A stretch of 14,234 bases of DNA, from NCBI GenBank assembly GCA_045655245.1, contig JAZOOX010000001.1, positions 1-14,234 of the forward strand. Reading direction: 5' to 3'. Made by a program: the position numbers and the translations under genes. Origin of the DNA: RGIG8785 sp045655245 (GTDB taxonomy: Bacteria > Bacillota > Clostridia > RGIG8785). Below are positions 1 to 7,397 of this stretch, one piece after another (within the stretch, counting starts at the first letter, position 1; each line of letters begins with the position of its first letter). Below the pieces are notes generated by a model. It did no database searches, was not told where the DNA came from, and saw only the letters and a program-made list of their open reading frames with translations.

Positions 1-2
1 TG

Positions 3-134
3 GCGACTTTTAACTTCGTATGCGGGTGGCTGGGGTTGTCTCTTCCTTTAAACCCGATCACAGGACTTGCCTGCGGACTTTTGGGCGCGCCCGGGCTGGC
101 TACACTGTTGCTTTTACAGACAATTGTGGTCTAA
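3..134 (+). CDS. bofA: BofA-family pro-sigma-K processing inhibitor, C-terminal end (partial)
   Basis: Only the last 43 codons are in the window; the reading frame enters at base 3 and stops at TAA 132-134. The peptide ends with a hydrophobic tail containing LPLNPITGL, then GLLGAPGLA, then a run of leucines. This matches my knowledge of the BofA family C-terminus, where an (I/L)NP-(I/V/F)T motif is followed by a G-(F/L)LG-(I/V/A)PG motif and a last hydrophobic stretch. In Bacillus subtilis BofA is a mother-cell membrane protein that holds the SpoIVFB protease inactive until a forespore signal arrives, delaying pro-sigma-K cleavage. The start and first membrane segment lie upstream, so completeness cannot be judged. 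The assignment rests on this short motif and implies a spore-forming host. Confidence 0.72.
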   Translation, partial: ATFNFVCGWLGLSLPLNPITGLACGLLGAPGLATLLLLQTIVV

Positions 135-149
135 AAAGCCGACTTTTTT
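133..149 (+). terminator. Weak hairpin after the BofA-like gene
   Basis: AAAAAG (133-138) can pair with CTTTTT (143-148) around the loop CCGA, with a T-run directly after. The stem has one G-C pair, so it would be a poor intrinsic terminator, but it sits exactly at the stop codon of the preceding gene and before an AT-rich intergenic region with its own promoter. Some read-through into the next operon is possible. Confidence 0.35.
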
Positions 150-301
150 ATAAAATTATTCATCTTTTATACAATGTTACAAAAAACGACAAATTTTTTT
201 GGATGGTTTTGCAAATTTAAGGGGTTCAAATTTTTAAAATATAACGATAAACCTTTTGCTTTCTCTGTTTTTCGTTGAATTGCTCGTTTTACAATTAAAA
301 G
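150..301. other. AT-rich intergenic region
   Basis: No convincing gene is visible here. The stretch is very AT-rich with several A- and T-tracts, and the word CAAATTT recurs three times (190-196, 212-218 and 227-233). The part directly upstream of the -35 (about 285-301) is A/T-rich and could act like an UP element. No riboswitch or tRNA-like fold was recognised. Confidence 0.5.
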
Positions 302-330
302 TTGACAAAATTAGTGTAAAATGTTAGAAT
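302..330 (+). promoter_or_regulatory. Sigma-A-type promoter of the ABC-transport operon
   Basis: The -35 box TTGACA (302-307) is a perfect consensus. It is followed by a 17-base spacer and the -10 box TAGAAT (325-330), five of six matches. A TG at 322-323 precedes the -10 by one base, giving an extended -10. The predicted start is near 336-338, leaving an untranslated leader of about 42 bases before the ATG at 379. The boxes look strong, so any control is likely imposed by a DNA-binding protein, for which an inverted repeat overlaps this promoter. Confidence 0.8.
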
Positions 331-345
331 AATGTGTAACATTCT
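318..345. promoter_or_regulatory. Inverted repeat over -10/start site, possible operator
   Basis: AAAATGTTA (318-326) and TAACATTCT (337-345) form an inverted repeat with 8 of 9 matching positions and a 10-base spacer. The half-sites are 19 bases apart centre to centre, close to two helical turns, as expected for a dimeric repressor. The repeat covers the -10 box and the predicted transcription start, where a bound protein would block polymerase. The binding protein is unknown; AT-rich sequence can give such repeats by chance. Confidence 0.4.
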
Positions 346-378
346 GTACAAAAAGAACCTGACAAATGGAGTGGTGTT

Positions 379-3348
379 ATGAAACGAACCTGTATCAAGC
401 GCGTTTTGGCAATGCTGCTTACCCTCAGCATGGTCGCTTCCCTGTCCGTTTTGCCTGTTTGGGCTGAGCCGGAGGAAAACGCTCCCCTTGCGATTGAAGA
501 GACTCCCGAGACCCTCTCGGAGTCCGCAAAAATCAAGGCGGCAATGGATTATTACGAGTATCGCGCACTGTATGCCAATATCCCGGCACCGACCGGCGTT
601 TTGGCAACGGTACGTCCGGCTGATATGTCCATTTCTTCTACCGAAGGAATGTCCATCGAGCCGAGTTTTGCGGGAAAGGAGAACGTTCTGCTTTGGAACT
701 CTCCCCTGGCAACCGTTTCCTTTACGGTAAACGTCCCTGCGGATGGCCGCTATAAGATGAATATGGAGTATTCTCCCATTATTTCGGCGAATAACCAGGC
801 ATCTTTAGAGATGGCGATGACCATTGACGGCAATTATCCCTTTTCTTCTGCTTCCCGATTCGAGTTCCAAAAGCCTTTGCGCGTCGAGCAGGAATGGAAA
901 CAGGATTCCCGCGGCAACGACCTGCGTCCCGAGCAAGAGAAAATCGATGGTGAGTGGAATCTCGCTTACTTCGAGGACTCCGAGGGCGAGTATAACGAAG
1001 CCTATTCTTTCTATCTCCCGGCAGGCGTACATACCATCACCTTACGCGCAGATAAGGTGGGCTTTGCGCTGTCCGAAATCAACATCTTAAACCCTGAAGA
1101 GCTTCCTTCTTACGAGGAATACCGTGCAGGGTTGGGTGCGGATGTTAAGGTCGCTTCTGCCCCTGTTACTTTACAGGCGGAAAAGCTGAGCAAAACCTCT
1201 GATGCGATGATTACTGCAAACTACGACCGCAGCAGCTCGTCTACCGAACCTACCAGCTATAAGCTGATGCTCTTGAACAGTATGGGCGGCAGCAAGTGGC
1301 TGTATGCAGGTCAGTGGGCCGAGTGGGAAATCGAAGTTCCCGAGGACGGTCTCTACAATATTCATATGCGCGGCCGTCAGAACTTAAAGAGCGGTATGTT
1401 CGTTACCCGCCGCATTGAAATTGACGGCAAAGTTCCCTTTGCGGAATTAAATGATGTTCGTTTCCCCTTCTCTTCGTCCTGGTATATTAAGACCCTGGGG
1501 GATGAAACCCCCTACGAATTCTTCCTGACCAAGGGTAAGCATACCCTGCGTCTGACCGTTGTTCCCGGTGCCATGGAAGAAACCATTCATGTACTGCAGA
1601 ACGCGGTTCAGGTACTGAACGAATCTTATCGCAAAATCCTGATGATTACCGGTCCCACACCGGATACCTATCGTGACTACAACCTGCAAAAGACCGTTCC
1701 GGGCTTGCTGGATACCTTCCAAGAACAGGCGGCTATCTTAAGACAGGAAAAAGCCACTCTGGAGGAAATTACCGGTACCCGCGGTAGCGAAGCGGCGATC
1801 TTGGAGACCCTCTTTTTACAGCTGGAAGGTTTTGTAAACGACCCCCGTTCGATTCAGAACCGTCTGACCCGCTTTAAGTCCAATGTCAGTTCACTGGCAT
1901 CGTGGTTGCTGACCATCCGCGAACAACCCTTGGAACTGGACTATTTCTCGGTACTGCCGGCAGGGACCGAGCACAAAAAGGCAAATGCTCCCTGGTACTC
2001 CTTCAGTAGCCTTTCTTTCGAGATCATGTCGGTTATCGCTTCCTTCTCGGACAAGTTTGCAACCGTTGGTGACTACTATGACGACGGTGAAAGCTTAAAC
2101 GTTTGGGTCAACATGGGCCGTGATCAGATTCAGCTGGTCAAAGAACTGGTTGACTCCGATTTCGTTGCAAAGTATCCCGGTATCAAGGTCAATGTCAACC
2201 TGGTCCAGCAGGGTCTGGTTGAAGCGACCCTGGCAGGGAAAGGCCCTGACATTTCCTTGTTCGTACCTCTGGCCGAGCCGGTTAACCTGGCTGCCCGTGG
2301 TGCACTGGTTGACCTGTCTTCCTTCCCTGATTACCAGGAAGTTGCCGACCGTTTCTATGATTCGGCAAGTACGCCATATAAATATGAAGGCGGGGTTTAC
2401 GCTCTGCCCGCAACCCAGAACTTCTCCATGATGTTCTATCGTACCGACATCTTTGAAGAACTGGGCATCGAGCCTCCCAAGACTTGGGATGACCTTTACG
2501 AAATTGCCCCGATTCTCCAGCGTCAGAACCTGGAGATCGGTATCCCCTCCGGTGCTGCAGCTGCAGTTGCCGCTGATATGGGTATGTTCCCCACTCTGAT
2601 CTATCAGAACGGTGGACAGTTCTACAACTCCAACCTGACGGCAACCGAATTGGACGAAGAACCTGCTTTGAAAGCATTTACCGAATGGACTCAGTTATAT
2701 ACCCGTTACGGCTTCCCGATTCAGTTCGACTTGTACAACCGTTTCCGTACCGGTGAAATGCCGCTGGGTATCGGTGCTTACACCCAGTACGGTATGTTGT
2801 CCGCAGCAGCGCCTGAAATCAAGGGTTTGTGGGAGATGGTTCCCTTACCCGGTACTTATGTCAAGGATGAAAACGGCAATCAGGTTTATGACGAAAACGG
2901 TGAGCCGGTCATCAATAACCTCTGCATCGGCAGTGGTAGCCAGGGCTGTGTAATCCTGAACAACTGTAAGGATAAAGAAGCTGCCTGGACCTTCTTAAAA
3001 TGGTTCACCAGCGCCGACGTTCAGGAAAAGTTCGGTAACCAGATCGAGGCGCTGATGGGTCCGTCCGCCCGTTATTCTACGGCGAACAAAGAAGCATTCA
3101 AGGGTCTTCCTTGGACGCTGGCCGAGCAGGAGATTTTGATCCAACAGTGGGAAAACACCATTGAAATTGACGAAATTCCTGCAAGTTATTACATTGCCCG
3201 TAACGTTTCCAATGCATTCCGTCGTGTAACCAACGCTTATGCCAACCCGCGGCATACCCTGAATACGTACAACATGGAAATGAACAAAGAAATTAAGCGT
3301 AAGCGGCAAGAGTTCGGTTTAACCACCGAACTGCCCGACGAAGAGTAA
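379..3348 (+). CDS. Large extracellular solute-binding protein with N-terminal carbohydrate-binding-like modules
   Basis: This 989-residue secreted protein is the likely ligand-capturing part of the ABC importer encoded downstream. It begins with a Sec signal peptide (residues 1-29, cut after VWA). There is no lipobox cysteine, so it is not an obvious lipoprotein, unlike most Gram-positive binding proteins. Residues about 85-238 and 262-412 look like two beta-sandwich modules of the carbohydrate-binding type, each with a V(P)xDGxYxxxM strand and a later GxHTxxLxxxxV strand. Residues about 420-515 are rich in helix. Residues about 570-970 are a family-1 (sugar) solute-binding fold, recognisable from GGVYALPATQNFSMMFYR at 671-688, then FEELGIEPPKTWDDL, and a late AAWTFLKWFTS. 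It is more than twice the usual length of about 420-450 residues. GGAG at 368-371 supports this start. The ligand is unknown; a glycan is the best guess. Confidence 0.85.
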   Translation: MKRTCIKRVLAMLLTLSMVASLSVLPVWAEPEENAPLAIEETPETLSESAKIKAAMDYYEYRALYANIPAPTGVLATVRPADMSISSTEGMSIEPSFAGKENVLLWNSPLATVSFTVNVPADGRYKMNMEYSPIISANNQASLEMAMTIDGNYPFSSASRFEFQKPLRVEQEWKQDSRGNDLRPEQEKIDGEWNLAYFEDSEGEYNEAYSFYLPAGVHTITLRADKVGFALSEINILNPEELPSYEEYRAGLGADVKVASAPVTLQAEKLSKTSDAMITANYDRSSSSTEPTSYKLMLLNSMGGSKWLYAGQWAEWEIEVPEDGLYNIHMRGRQNLKSGMFVTRRIEIDGKVPFAELNDVRFPFSSSWYIKTLGDETPYEFFLTKGKHTLRLTVVPGAMEETIHVLQNAVQVLNESYRKILMITGPTPDTYRDYNLQKTVPGLLDTFQEQAAILRQEKATLEEITGTRGSEAAILETLFLQLEGFVNDPRSIQNRLTRFKSNVSSLASWLLTIREQPLELDYFSVLPAGTEHKKANAPWYSFSSLSFEIMSVIASFSDKFATVGDYYDDGESLNVWVNMGRDQIQLVKELVDSDFVAKYPGIKVNVNLVQQGLVEATLAGKGPDISLFVPLAEPVNLAARGALVDLSSFPDYQEVADRFYDSASTPYKYEGGVYALPATQNFSMMFYRTDIFEELGIEPPKTWDDLYEIAPILQRQNLEIGIPSGAAAAVAADMGMFPTLIYQNGGQFYNSNLTATELDEEPALKAFTEWTQLYTRYGFPIQFDLYNRFRTGEMPLGIGAYTQYGMLSAAAPEIKGLWEMVPLPGTYVKDENGNQVYDENGEPVINNLCIGSGSQGCVILNNCKDKEAAWTFLKWFTSADVQEKFGNQIEALMGPSARYSTANKEAFKGLPWTLAEQEILIQQWENTIEIDEIPASYYIARNVSNAFRRVTNAYANPRHTLNTYNMEMNKEIKRKRQEFGLTTELPDEE

Positions 3349-3362
3349 GGAGGGGAGAACAC

Positions 3363-4316
3363 ATGAAAAGAACCGAAGTTGTTACCGCGCCTAACGGTCA
3401 GCAGGTTACCCTGGAAAAGGACGGCTTGTGGACTGAAATCAAGCGCTATCGCGAACAGTATCTGATGTTGGCTCCCTATGCGTTGCTCTTCATCTTCTTT
3501 ACCGTTTTACCCGTACTTTCTTCTATTGTATTAAGCTTTACTTACTTTAATATGTTGCAGATGCCCCGTTTTGTCGGCTGGTCCAACTACATTACCCTGT
3601 TTTTGGACGACCAAATCTTCTTGATTGCCGTTAAGAATACGTTGGTATTCGCCTTCATTACCGGTCCTATCTGTTACATGGCATGTTGGTTCTTTGCCTG
3701 GTTCATCAACGAGTTGAATCCGAAACTCCGTGCATTCATGACTTTCGTGTTCTATGCGCCTTCTATTTCGGGTAACCTGTACGTCATTTGGCAGTTCATT
3801 TTCTCGGGTGACTCTTACGGTTTGGTAAACTCTACTTTGATGCGCTTTGGCCTGTTAGACGAACCGGTTTTGTGGCTGACCGATACACGGTATATGTTAA
3901 CCATTATCATCCTGATTCAGATCTGGCTGAGTTTGGGCGCAGGCTTCCTGTCCTTTATCGCAGGTCTGCAGGGTGTTGATAAATCGATGTACGAAGCAGG
4001 TGCCATCGACGGTATTCGCAACCGTTGGCAGGAACTGTGGTACATCACCCTTCCTGCAATGGGCCCGATGCTGATGTTCGCGGCCGTTATGCAGATTGCA
4101 TCGTCCTTCTCGGTTGCGGATGTTGCCATTCAGCTTTGCGGTAACCCCTCGACTGACTACGCCGCCCATACGGTCGTTACCCACATTTTAGACTACGGTA
4201 ACACCCGTTTTGAAATGGGCTATGCTTCGGCAATCGCCGTCGTACTTTTCGCGGTAATGATCCTGACCAAGGTTCTCATTACTAAAGTACTGACAAAAAT
4301 TGCCGATGTGGATTAA
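3363..4316 (+). CDS. Sugar ABC transporter permease, MalF/UgpA/LplB type (pair 1)
   Basis: This 317-residue inner-membrane protein is one half of a type I ABC import channel. About six membrane helices can be seen (near residues 36-58, 88-115, 122-148, 178-200, 236-256 and 286-308). The cytoplasmic EAA loop that docks on the ATPase is intact at residues 210-231, with YEAGAIDG and the closing ITLP. The N-terminal VLPVLSSIVLSF and GWSNYITLF segments are typical for the MalF/UgpA side. AAGGAGGGG lies just upstream of the ATG, 14 bases after the preceding gene, so the two are cotranscribed. It should pair with the next gene product. Confidence 0.92.
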   Translation: MKRTEVVTAPNGQQVTLEKDGLWTEIKRYREQYLMLAPYALLFIFFTVLPVLSSIVLSFTYFNMLQMPRFVGWSNYITLFLDDQIFLIAVKNTLVFAFITGPICYMACWFFAWFINELNPKLRAFMTFVFYAPSISGNLYVIWQFIFSGDSYGLVNSTLMRFGLLDEPVLWLTDTRYMLTIIILIQIWLSLGAGFLSFIAGLQGVDKSMYEAGAIDGIRNRWQELWYITLPAMGPMLMFAAVMQIASSFSVADVAIQLCGNPSTDYAAHTVVTHILDYGNTRFEMGYASAIAVVLFAVMILTKVLITKVLTKIADVD

Positions 4317-4323
4317 GGGGGTG
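4315..4323 (+). promoter_or_regulatory. Ribosome binding site deciding the start of the next permease
   Basis: AAGGGGGTG overlaps the stop codon of the upstream permease and lies 6 bases before the ATG at 4330. An earlier in-frame ATG at 4300 has no comparable site and would create a 17-base overlap, so 4330 is preferred. Confidence 0.7.
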
Positions 4324-4329
4324 CGTACA

Positions 4330-5217
4330 ATGCGTGAAAAGACTGAGAAAAAATTCCGCGCCCGTGCTCGTGGTGCAAAACGTCTGAGCCGAAGCAAAGG
4401 CGGCGACGTGGCAATCTTTGCAATGCTGGTCATTTTCGGCGCCTTTATGGTTTTGCCTTTCGTCTATGCAATTTTACAGTCCTTAAAGCCGATGGAAGAA
4501 ATCTTCGCTTTCCCGCCCCGATTCTTCGTTGTACGGCCTACCATGGACAACTACTACCAACTGGGTCAGTTGACCAGTAACCTGTGGGTTCCTTTCGGTC
4601 GTTACCTGTTAAACAGTATCTTTGTTACTGCAATCGGTACCGTTTCCCACATTGTACTGGCTTCAATGGCGGCTTTCGTTCTTGCAAAGTATCGTTTCCC
4701 CGGCAGCCGCGTTATGTCCGAAGCGGTTACCCTGGCGCTGATGTTCAGTGCGCAGGTTACTGCCATTCCCCAGTACGTTTTAATGGCAAAGATGGGTATG
4801 ATCAATACCTACTGGGCTTTGATTCTTCCCTCTGTTGCCGGTACCTTGGGTCTCTTCCTGATGCGGAACTTTATGGTTTCCCTGCCCTTCTCGCTGATCG
4901 AATCGGCGAATATCGACGGCGCAGGCCTCTTCCGTACTTTCTGGCAGATTGTTATGCCCAACGTCAAACCCGCTTGGTTAACCCTGTTGATCTTTACCTT
5001 CCAGGGGTTGTGGAACGGTGCGGGTTCCAGATTCATCTACACCGAATCCTTAAAGGTCTTGCCGACCATTTTGAACCAGATTTCTTCCGCAGGTATCGCC
5101 CGTGCGGGTGTCGGCTCGGCAGTTGCGGTCGTTATGATGATTCCGCCGATCATCACTTTCCTGTTCGTTGAAAGTAACGTTCTGGAAACGATGGCACACT
5201 CGGGTATTAAAGACTAA
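4330..5217 (+). CDS. Carbohydrate ABC transporter permease, MalG/UgpE type (pair 1)
   Basis: This is a 295-residue membrane protein, counted from the ATG at 4330. Its basic N-terminus is followed by about six membrane helices. The typical MalG features are LNSIFVT (95-101), LASMAAFVLAKYRF (110-123) and the EAA loop at residues 190-214, with ESANIDGAG and a closing MP. It ends in SGIKD, close to the usual (S/G)G(I/V)KG tail of this family. It should form the translocation pore together with the permease encoded directly upstream. The loop for ATPase contact is intact, yet no ATPase gene is present here. The ATG at 4300 was rejected as start because it lacks a Shine-Dalgarno sequence. Confidence 0.92.
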   Translation: MREKTEKKFRARARGAKRLSRSKGGDVAIFAMLVIFGAFMVLPFVYAILQSLKPMEEIFAFPPRFFVVRPTMDNYYQLGQLTSNLWVPFGRYLLNSIFVTAIGTVSHIVLASMAAFVLAKYRFPGSRVMSEAVTLALMFSAQVTAIPQYVLMAKMGMINTYWALILPSVAGTLGLFLMRNFMVSLPFSLIESANIDGAGLFRTFWQIVMPNVKPAWLTLLIFTFQGLWNGAGSRFIYTESLKVLPTILNQISSAGIARAGVGSAVAVVMMIPPIITFLFVESNVLETMAHSGIKD

Positions 5218-5251
5218 CTGGCAATAACAAAATGCGAGGTGAAAATAGACC

Positions 5252-6760
5252 ATGAAAATGAAACGAATGCTCTGTCTGATTCTGGCACTGCTTCTTTCGA
5301 CCGTATCGGTTTTTGCAAACGTGCAAAAAGTCCCCTATAACGGCTATGTTTATGATTCCTGGGGGGACGCCATCCCGTCGCAGGTCGGCTATGTGCCCGA
5401 AAAGACTTACAGCGGTATTACGCTGGGTGTCGGTGCTTTCTCTGCTCCCGAAGACTTCTTCGTAGACGAGGAAACCAACCTGATTTACGTACTGGACAGC
5501 GGCAATAAACGTGTCGTTGTTTTAGACCAAAACTTCAACCATGTTCAGACCATCGACCGATTCACTTTAAATGGTGAACCCAGTCCCCTGAACTTGCCCC
5601 AAAGTATTTTTGTCGCTGACGGAAAACTCTATATCGCCGATACGGAAAACCGTCGCGCAATCGTCTGTGATATGACCGGTAACATCTTAAATGTTATCGA
5701 CAAAGTACAGCCCAACGAAAAGAACTACGAGATTTCCCCCGACGACGTTGACTTTAAGCCGAGAAAGCTGATCGTTGACGCCGCAGGAAACGTTTACATC
5801 CTGATTAAAAACGTCTTCCAGGGTGCCATGGTATTCAACACCTTAAACGAGTTTGACGGCTATTACGGCAGTACTCGCGTTAAGGTTACTTTCCAGGTTA
5901 TCCGTGATTACCTCTGGAAAGAGATTATGAGTCAGGATCAGGTCGAAAACATGACCAACTACGTTCCTGTTGAGTACCAGAACTTCGATATTGACGCCAA
6001 TGATTTCGTTTACACGGTTACCCAGGAATCGGGTAATGCAGACTCGGTTCGTAAGTTAAACCCCTCGGGTGCCAATATCCTGGAGAGCGGAAAGACTTAC
6101 GGTGACTTGGATGTGGCTTACGAGCGTGCAAAGGCAAAGAACATCGAGACGCTCTTTACCGACATCGTTGTTGACAAGAAGGGCTTTTCCAGCGTCCTGG
6201 ATATCTCGCGCGGGCGTATCTTCCACTATGACGAAGAAATGTCTCCGCTCTTCATTTTCGGCAACCTAGGTAAACAGACGGGTACCTTTAAGACGCCTGT
6301 TGCCATCGAAGTATTAGACCCCGAACAGAGCGGTTCCGGCTTGATCATGGTTTTGGACAAAGACAAAGCCAATATCTCCACCTTCCGCCTGACCGAGTTC
6401 GGTCAGCGTGTACACGACGCCGTATTGCTTTACAACATGGGTAAGTACACCGAAGCAATCGAGCCTTGGTCGGATGTTTTACAGCGCGACAACAACTACG
6501 AGTTTGCACATGTTGGTATGGGCAAAGCCTCCCATTATGCGGGGGACTATAAGGCGGCAATGGACTACTTCAAAGCAGGTCAGGACCACCGTTCTTACTC
6601 CGGTGCACTGTCTGAGTACCGTGTTGAAGTGATTCGTTCCAACTTTACCTGGATCATGCTGGCTCTTGCTCTGCTGATTGCCCTGGTATATTTCCGCAAA
6701 CGCTATACCGCCTGGATCAAGAAGAAAATCGCTGCAAAGAAAGGGGGAGCAAAAGAATGA
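5252..6760 (+). CDS. Secreted NHL-type beta-propeller protein with TPR and C-terminal membrane anchor
   Basis: This 502-residue protein starts with a signal peptide (1-22, cut after VFA). Next comes a conserved-looking segment, VPYNGYVYDSWGDAIPSQVG (27-46), then propeller blades. Blade signatures are PEDFFVDEETNLIYVLDSGNKRV (66-88), PQSIFVADGKLYIADTENRR (116-135) and PRKLIVDAAGNVYIL (170-184), with weaker ones to about residue 380. Residues about 385-450 form one or two TPR helix pairs (LLYNMGKYTEAIEPW, then GDYKAAMDYFKAG). A single membrane helix at about 466-480 is followed by a strongly basic tail, so the propeller and TPR should face outside and the lysine-rich end the cytoplasm. Such propellers usually bind proteins or glycans rather than catalyse. 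It sits between permease and Yip1 genes and overlaps the latter by 4 bases (ATGA), which implies translational coupling. Its exact role is unknown; a surface scaffold for the uptake complex is plausible. Confidence 0.8.
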   Translation: MKMKRMLCLILALLLSTVSVFANVQKVPYNGYVYDSWGDAIPSQVGYVPEKTYSGITLGVGAFSAPEDFFVDEETNLIYVLDSGNKRVVVLDQNFNHVQTIDRFTLNGEPSPLNLPQSIFVADGKLYIADTENRRAIVCDMTGNILNVIDKVQPNEKNYEISPDDVDFKPRKLIVDAAGNVYILIKNVFQGAMVFNTLNEFDGYYGSTRVKVTFQVIRDYLWKEIMSQDQVENMTNYVPVEYQNFDIDANDFVYTVTQESGNADSVRKLNPSGANILESGKTYGDLDVAYERAKAKNIETLFTDIVVDKKGFSSVLDISRGRIFHYDEEMSPLFIFGNLGKQTGTFKTPVAIEVLDPEQSGSGLIMVLDKDKANISTFRLTEFGQRVHDAVLLYNMGKYTEAIEPWSDVLQRDNNYEFAHVGMGKASHYAGDYKAAMDYFKAGQDHRSYSGALSEYRVEVIRSNFTWIMLALALLIALVYFRKRYTAWIKKKIAAKKGGAKE

Positions 6761-7383
6761 AAAAAACGATGAGTCCTTATAAATATCCTTTTTACATTAT
6801 GCTCCACCCCTTCGACGGTTTCGAGGAACTGAACTACAGAAACGCTTACTCCATCAAGACTTCTGTGGTCATCCTGATCGCCTTGCTGCTCTCTGCAGTC
6901 TTTGATTATCAGTATAAAGGTTTCTCCTTTAATATGAACGACACGGCAACCATGAACATCTTCCTGATGATTTTTTACACCGTGTTTATGTTCCTGATCT
7001 TCTGTGTAGGCAACTGGGCGTTGTGTACGTTACTGGACGGTCTCGGCACCTTTAAGAAGATTTGGGTCGTCGTTTCCTATGCACTGGTTCCGTACATTCT
7101 CTGCTCGCTGATTTGTACCTTCTCCAGCATCTTCCTAACCATGGACGAAGGCGCCTTCATCAAGATTCTTTCTTGGGTCGGCATTCTGTGGAGCGTATTC
7201 CTGCTTCTGACCGGTATGATGGCAGTACACGAATACAACTTTGGTCAGGCAGTAGGAGCGATCATCCTGACTGTTATTGCCATGGCGGTTATTCTGTTTA
7301 TCATGATTTTGGCAATAACACTGTTTATGCAAGTTTACAACATCTTTAAGAGTATCTTTTCAGAGATACTATACCGACTGTAA
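6757..7383 (+). CDS. Yip1-family integral membrane protein
   Basis: This 208-residue protein has about five hydrophobic segments (near residues 33-50, 66-90, 102-128, 134-156 and 165-193). The pattern matches what I know of the bacterial Yip1 domain: an N-terminal HPFDGFEELNYRN, then VGNWALCTLLDGLGTFK (84-100), SYALVPYI, a LTMDEGAF segment and a late MMAVHEYNF. The biochemical function of bacterial Yip1 proteins is not established. The start overlaps the propeller gene by 4 bases and has AAAGGGGGAGC upstream, so expression is coupled. It probably works with that protein in the membrane, for example as an assembly or tethering partner, but that is inference from the gene order. Confidence 0.75.
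   Translation: MKKTMSPYKYPFYIMLHPFDGFEELNYRNAYSIKTSVVILIALLLSAVFDYQYKGFSFNMNDTATMNIFLMIFYTVFMFLIFCVGNWALCTLLDGLGTFKKIWVVVSYALVPYILCSLICTFSSIFLTMDEGAFIKILSWVGILWSVFLLLTGMMAVHEYNFGQAVGAIILTVIAMAVILFIMILAITLFMQVYNIFKSIFSEILYRL
7351..7370 (+). repeat. Perfect inverted repeat at the 3' end of the Yip1 gene
   Basis: AGTATCT (7351-7357) and AGATACT (7364-7370) are perfect inverted copies separated by TTTCAG. The hairpin lies inside the last codons of the Yip1-family gene, just before the next Shine-Dalgarno. There is no T-run, so it is not an intrinsic terminator; an mRNA processing or stability role is possible but unproven. Confidence 0.3.
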
Positions 7384-7397
7384 GGAGGGGGAGCGTA

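Noticed and set aside
20..220. 66-codon forward reading frame at the left edge
   Set aside because: It overlaps the BofA-like tail in another frame, has no good ribosome binding site and shows no recognisable protein features.
315..350. Several TGTAAM-like words near the operon promoter, considered as a second WalR box
   Set aside because: The pairs TGTAAA/TGTAAC and TGTAAC/TGTACA have the wrong spacing (14 and 4 bases instead of 5), so they do not meet the consensus.
2282..2677. 131-codon reverse frame inside the binding-protein gene
   Set aside because: It is antisense to a clearly conserved solute-binding region, has low-complexity basic composition and no start signal.
4300..4329. Earlier in-frame ATG for the first MalG-type permease
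   Set aside because: It lies inside the upstream gene without a Shine-Dalgarno; the ATG at 4330 has AAGGGGGTG six bases upstream.
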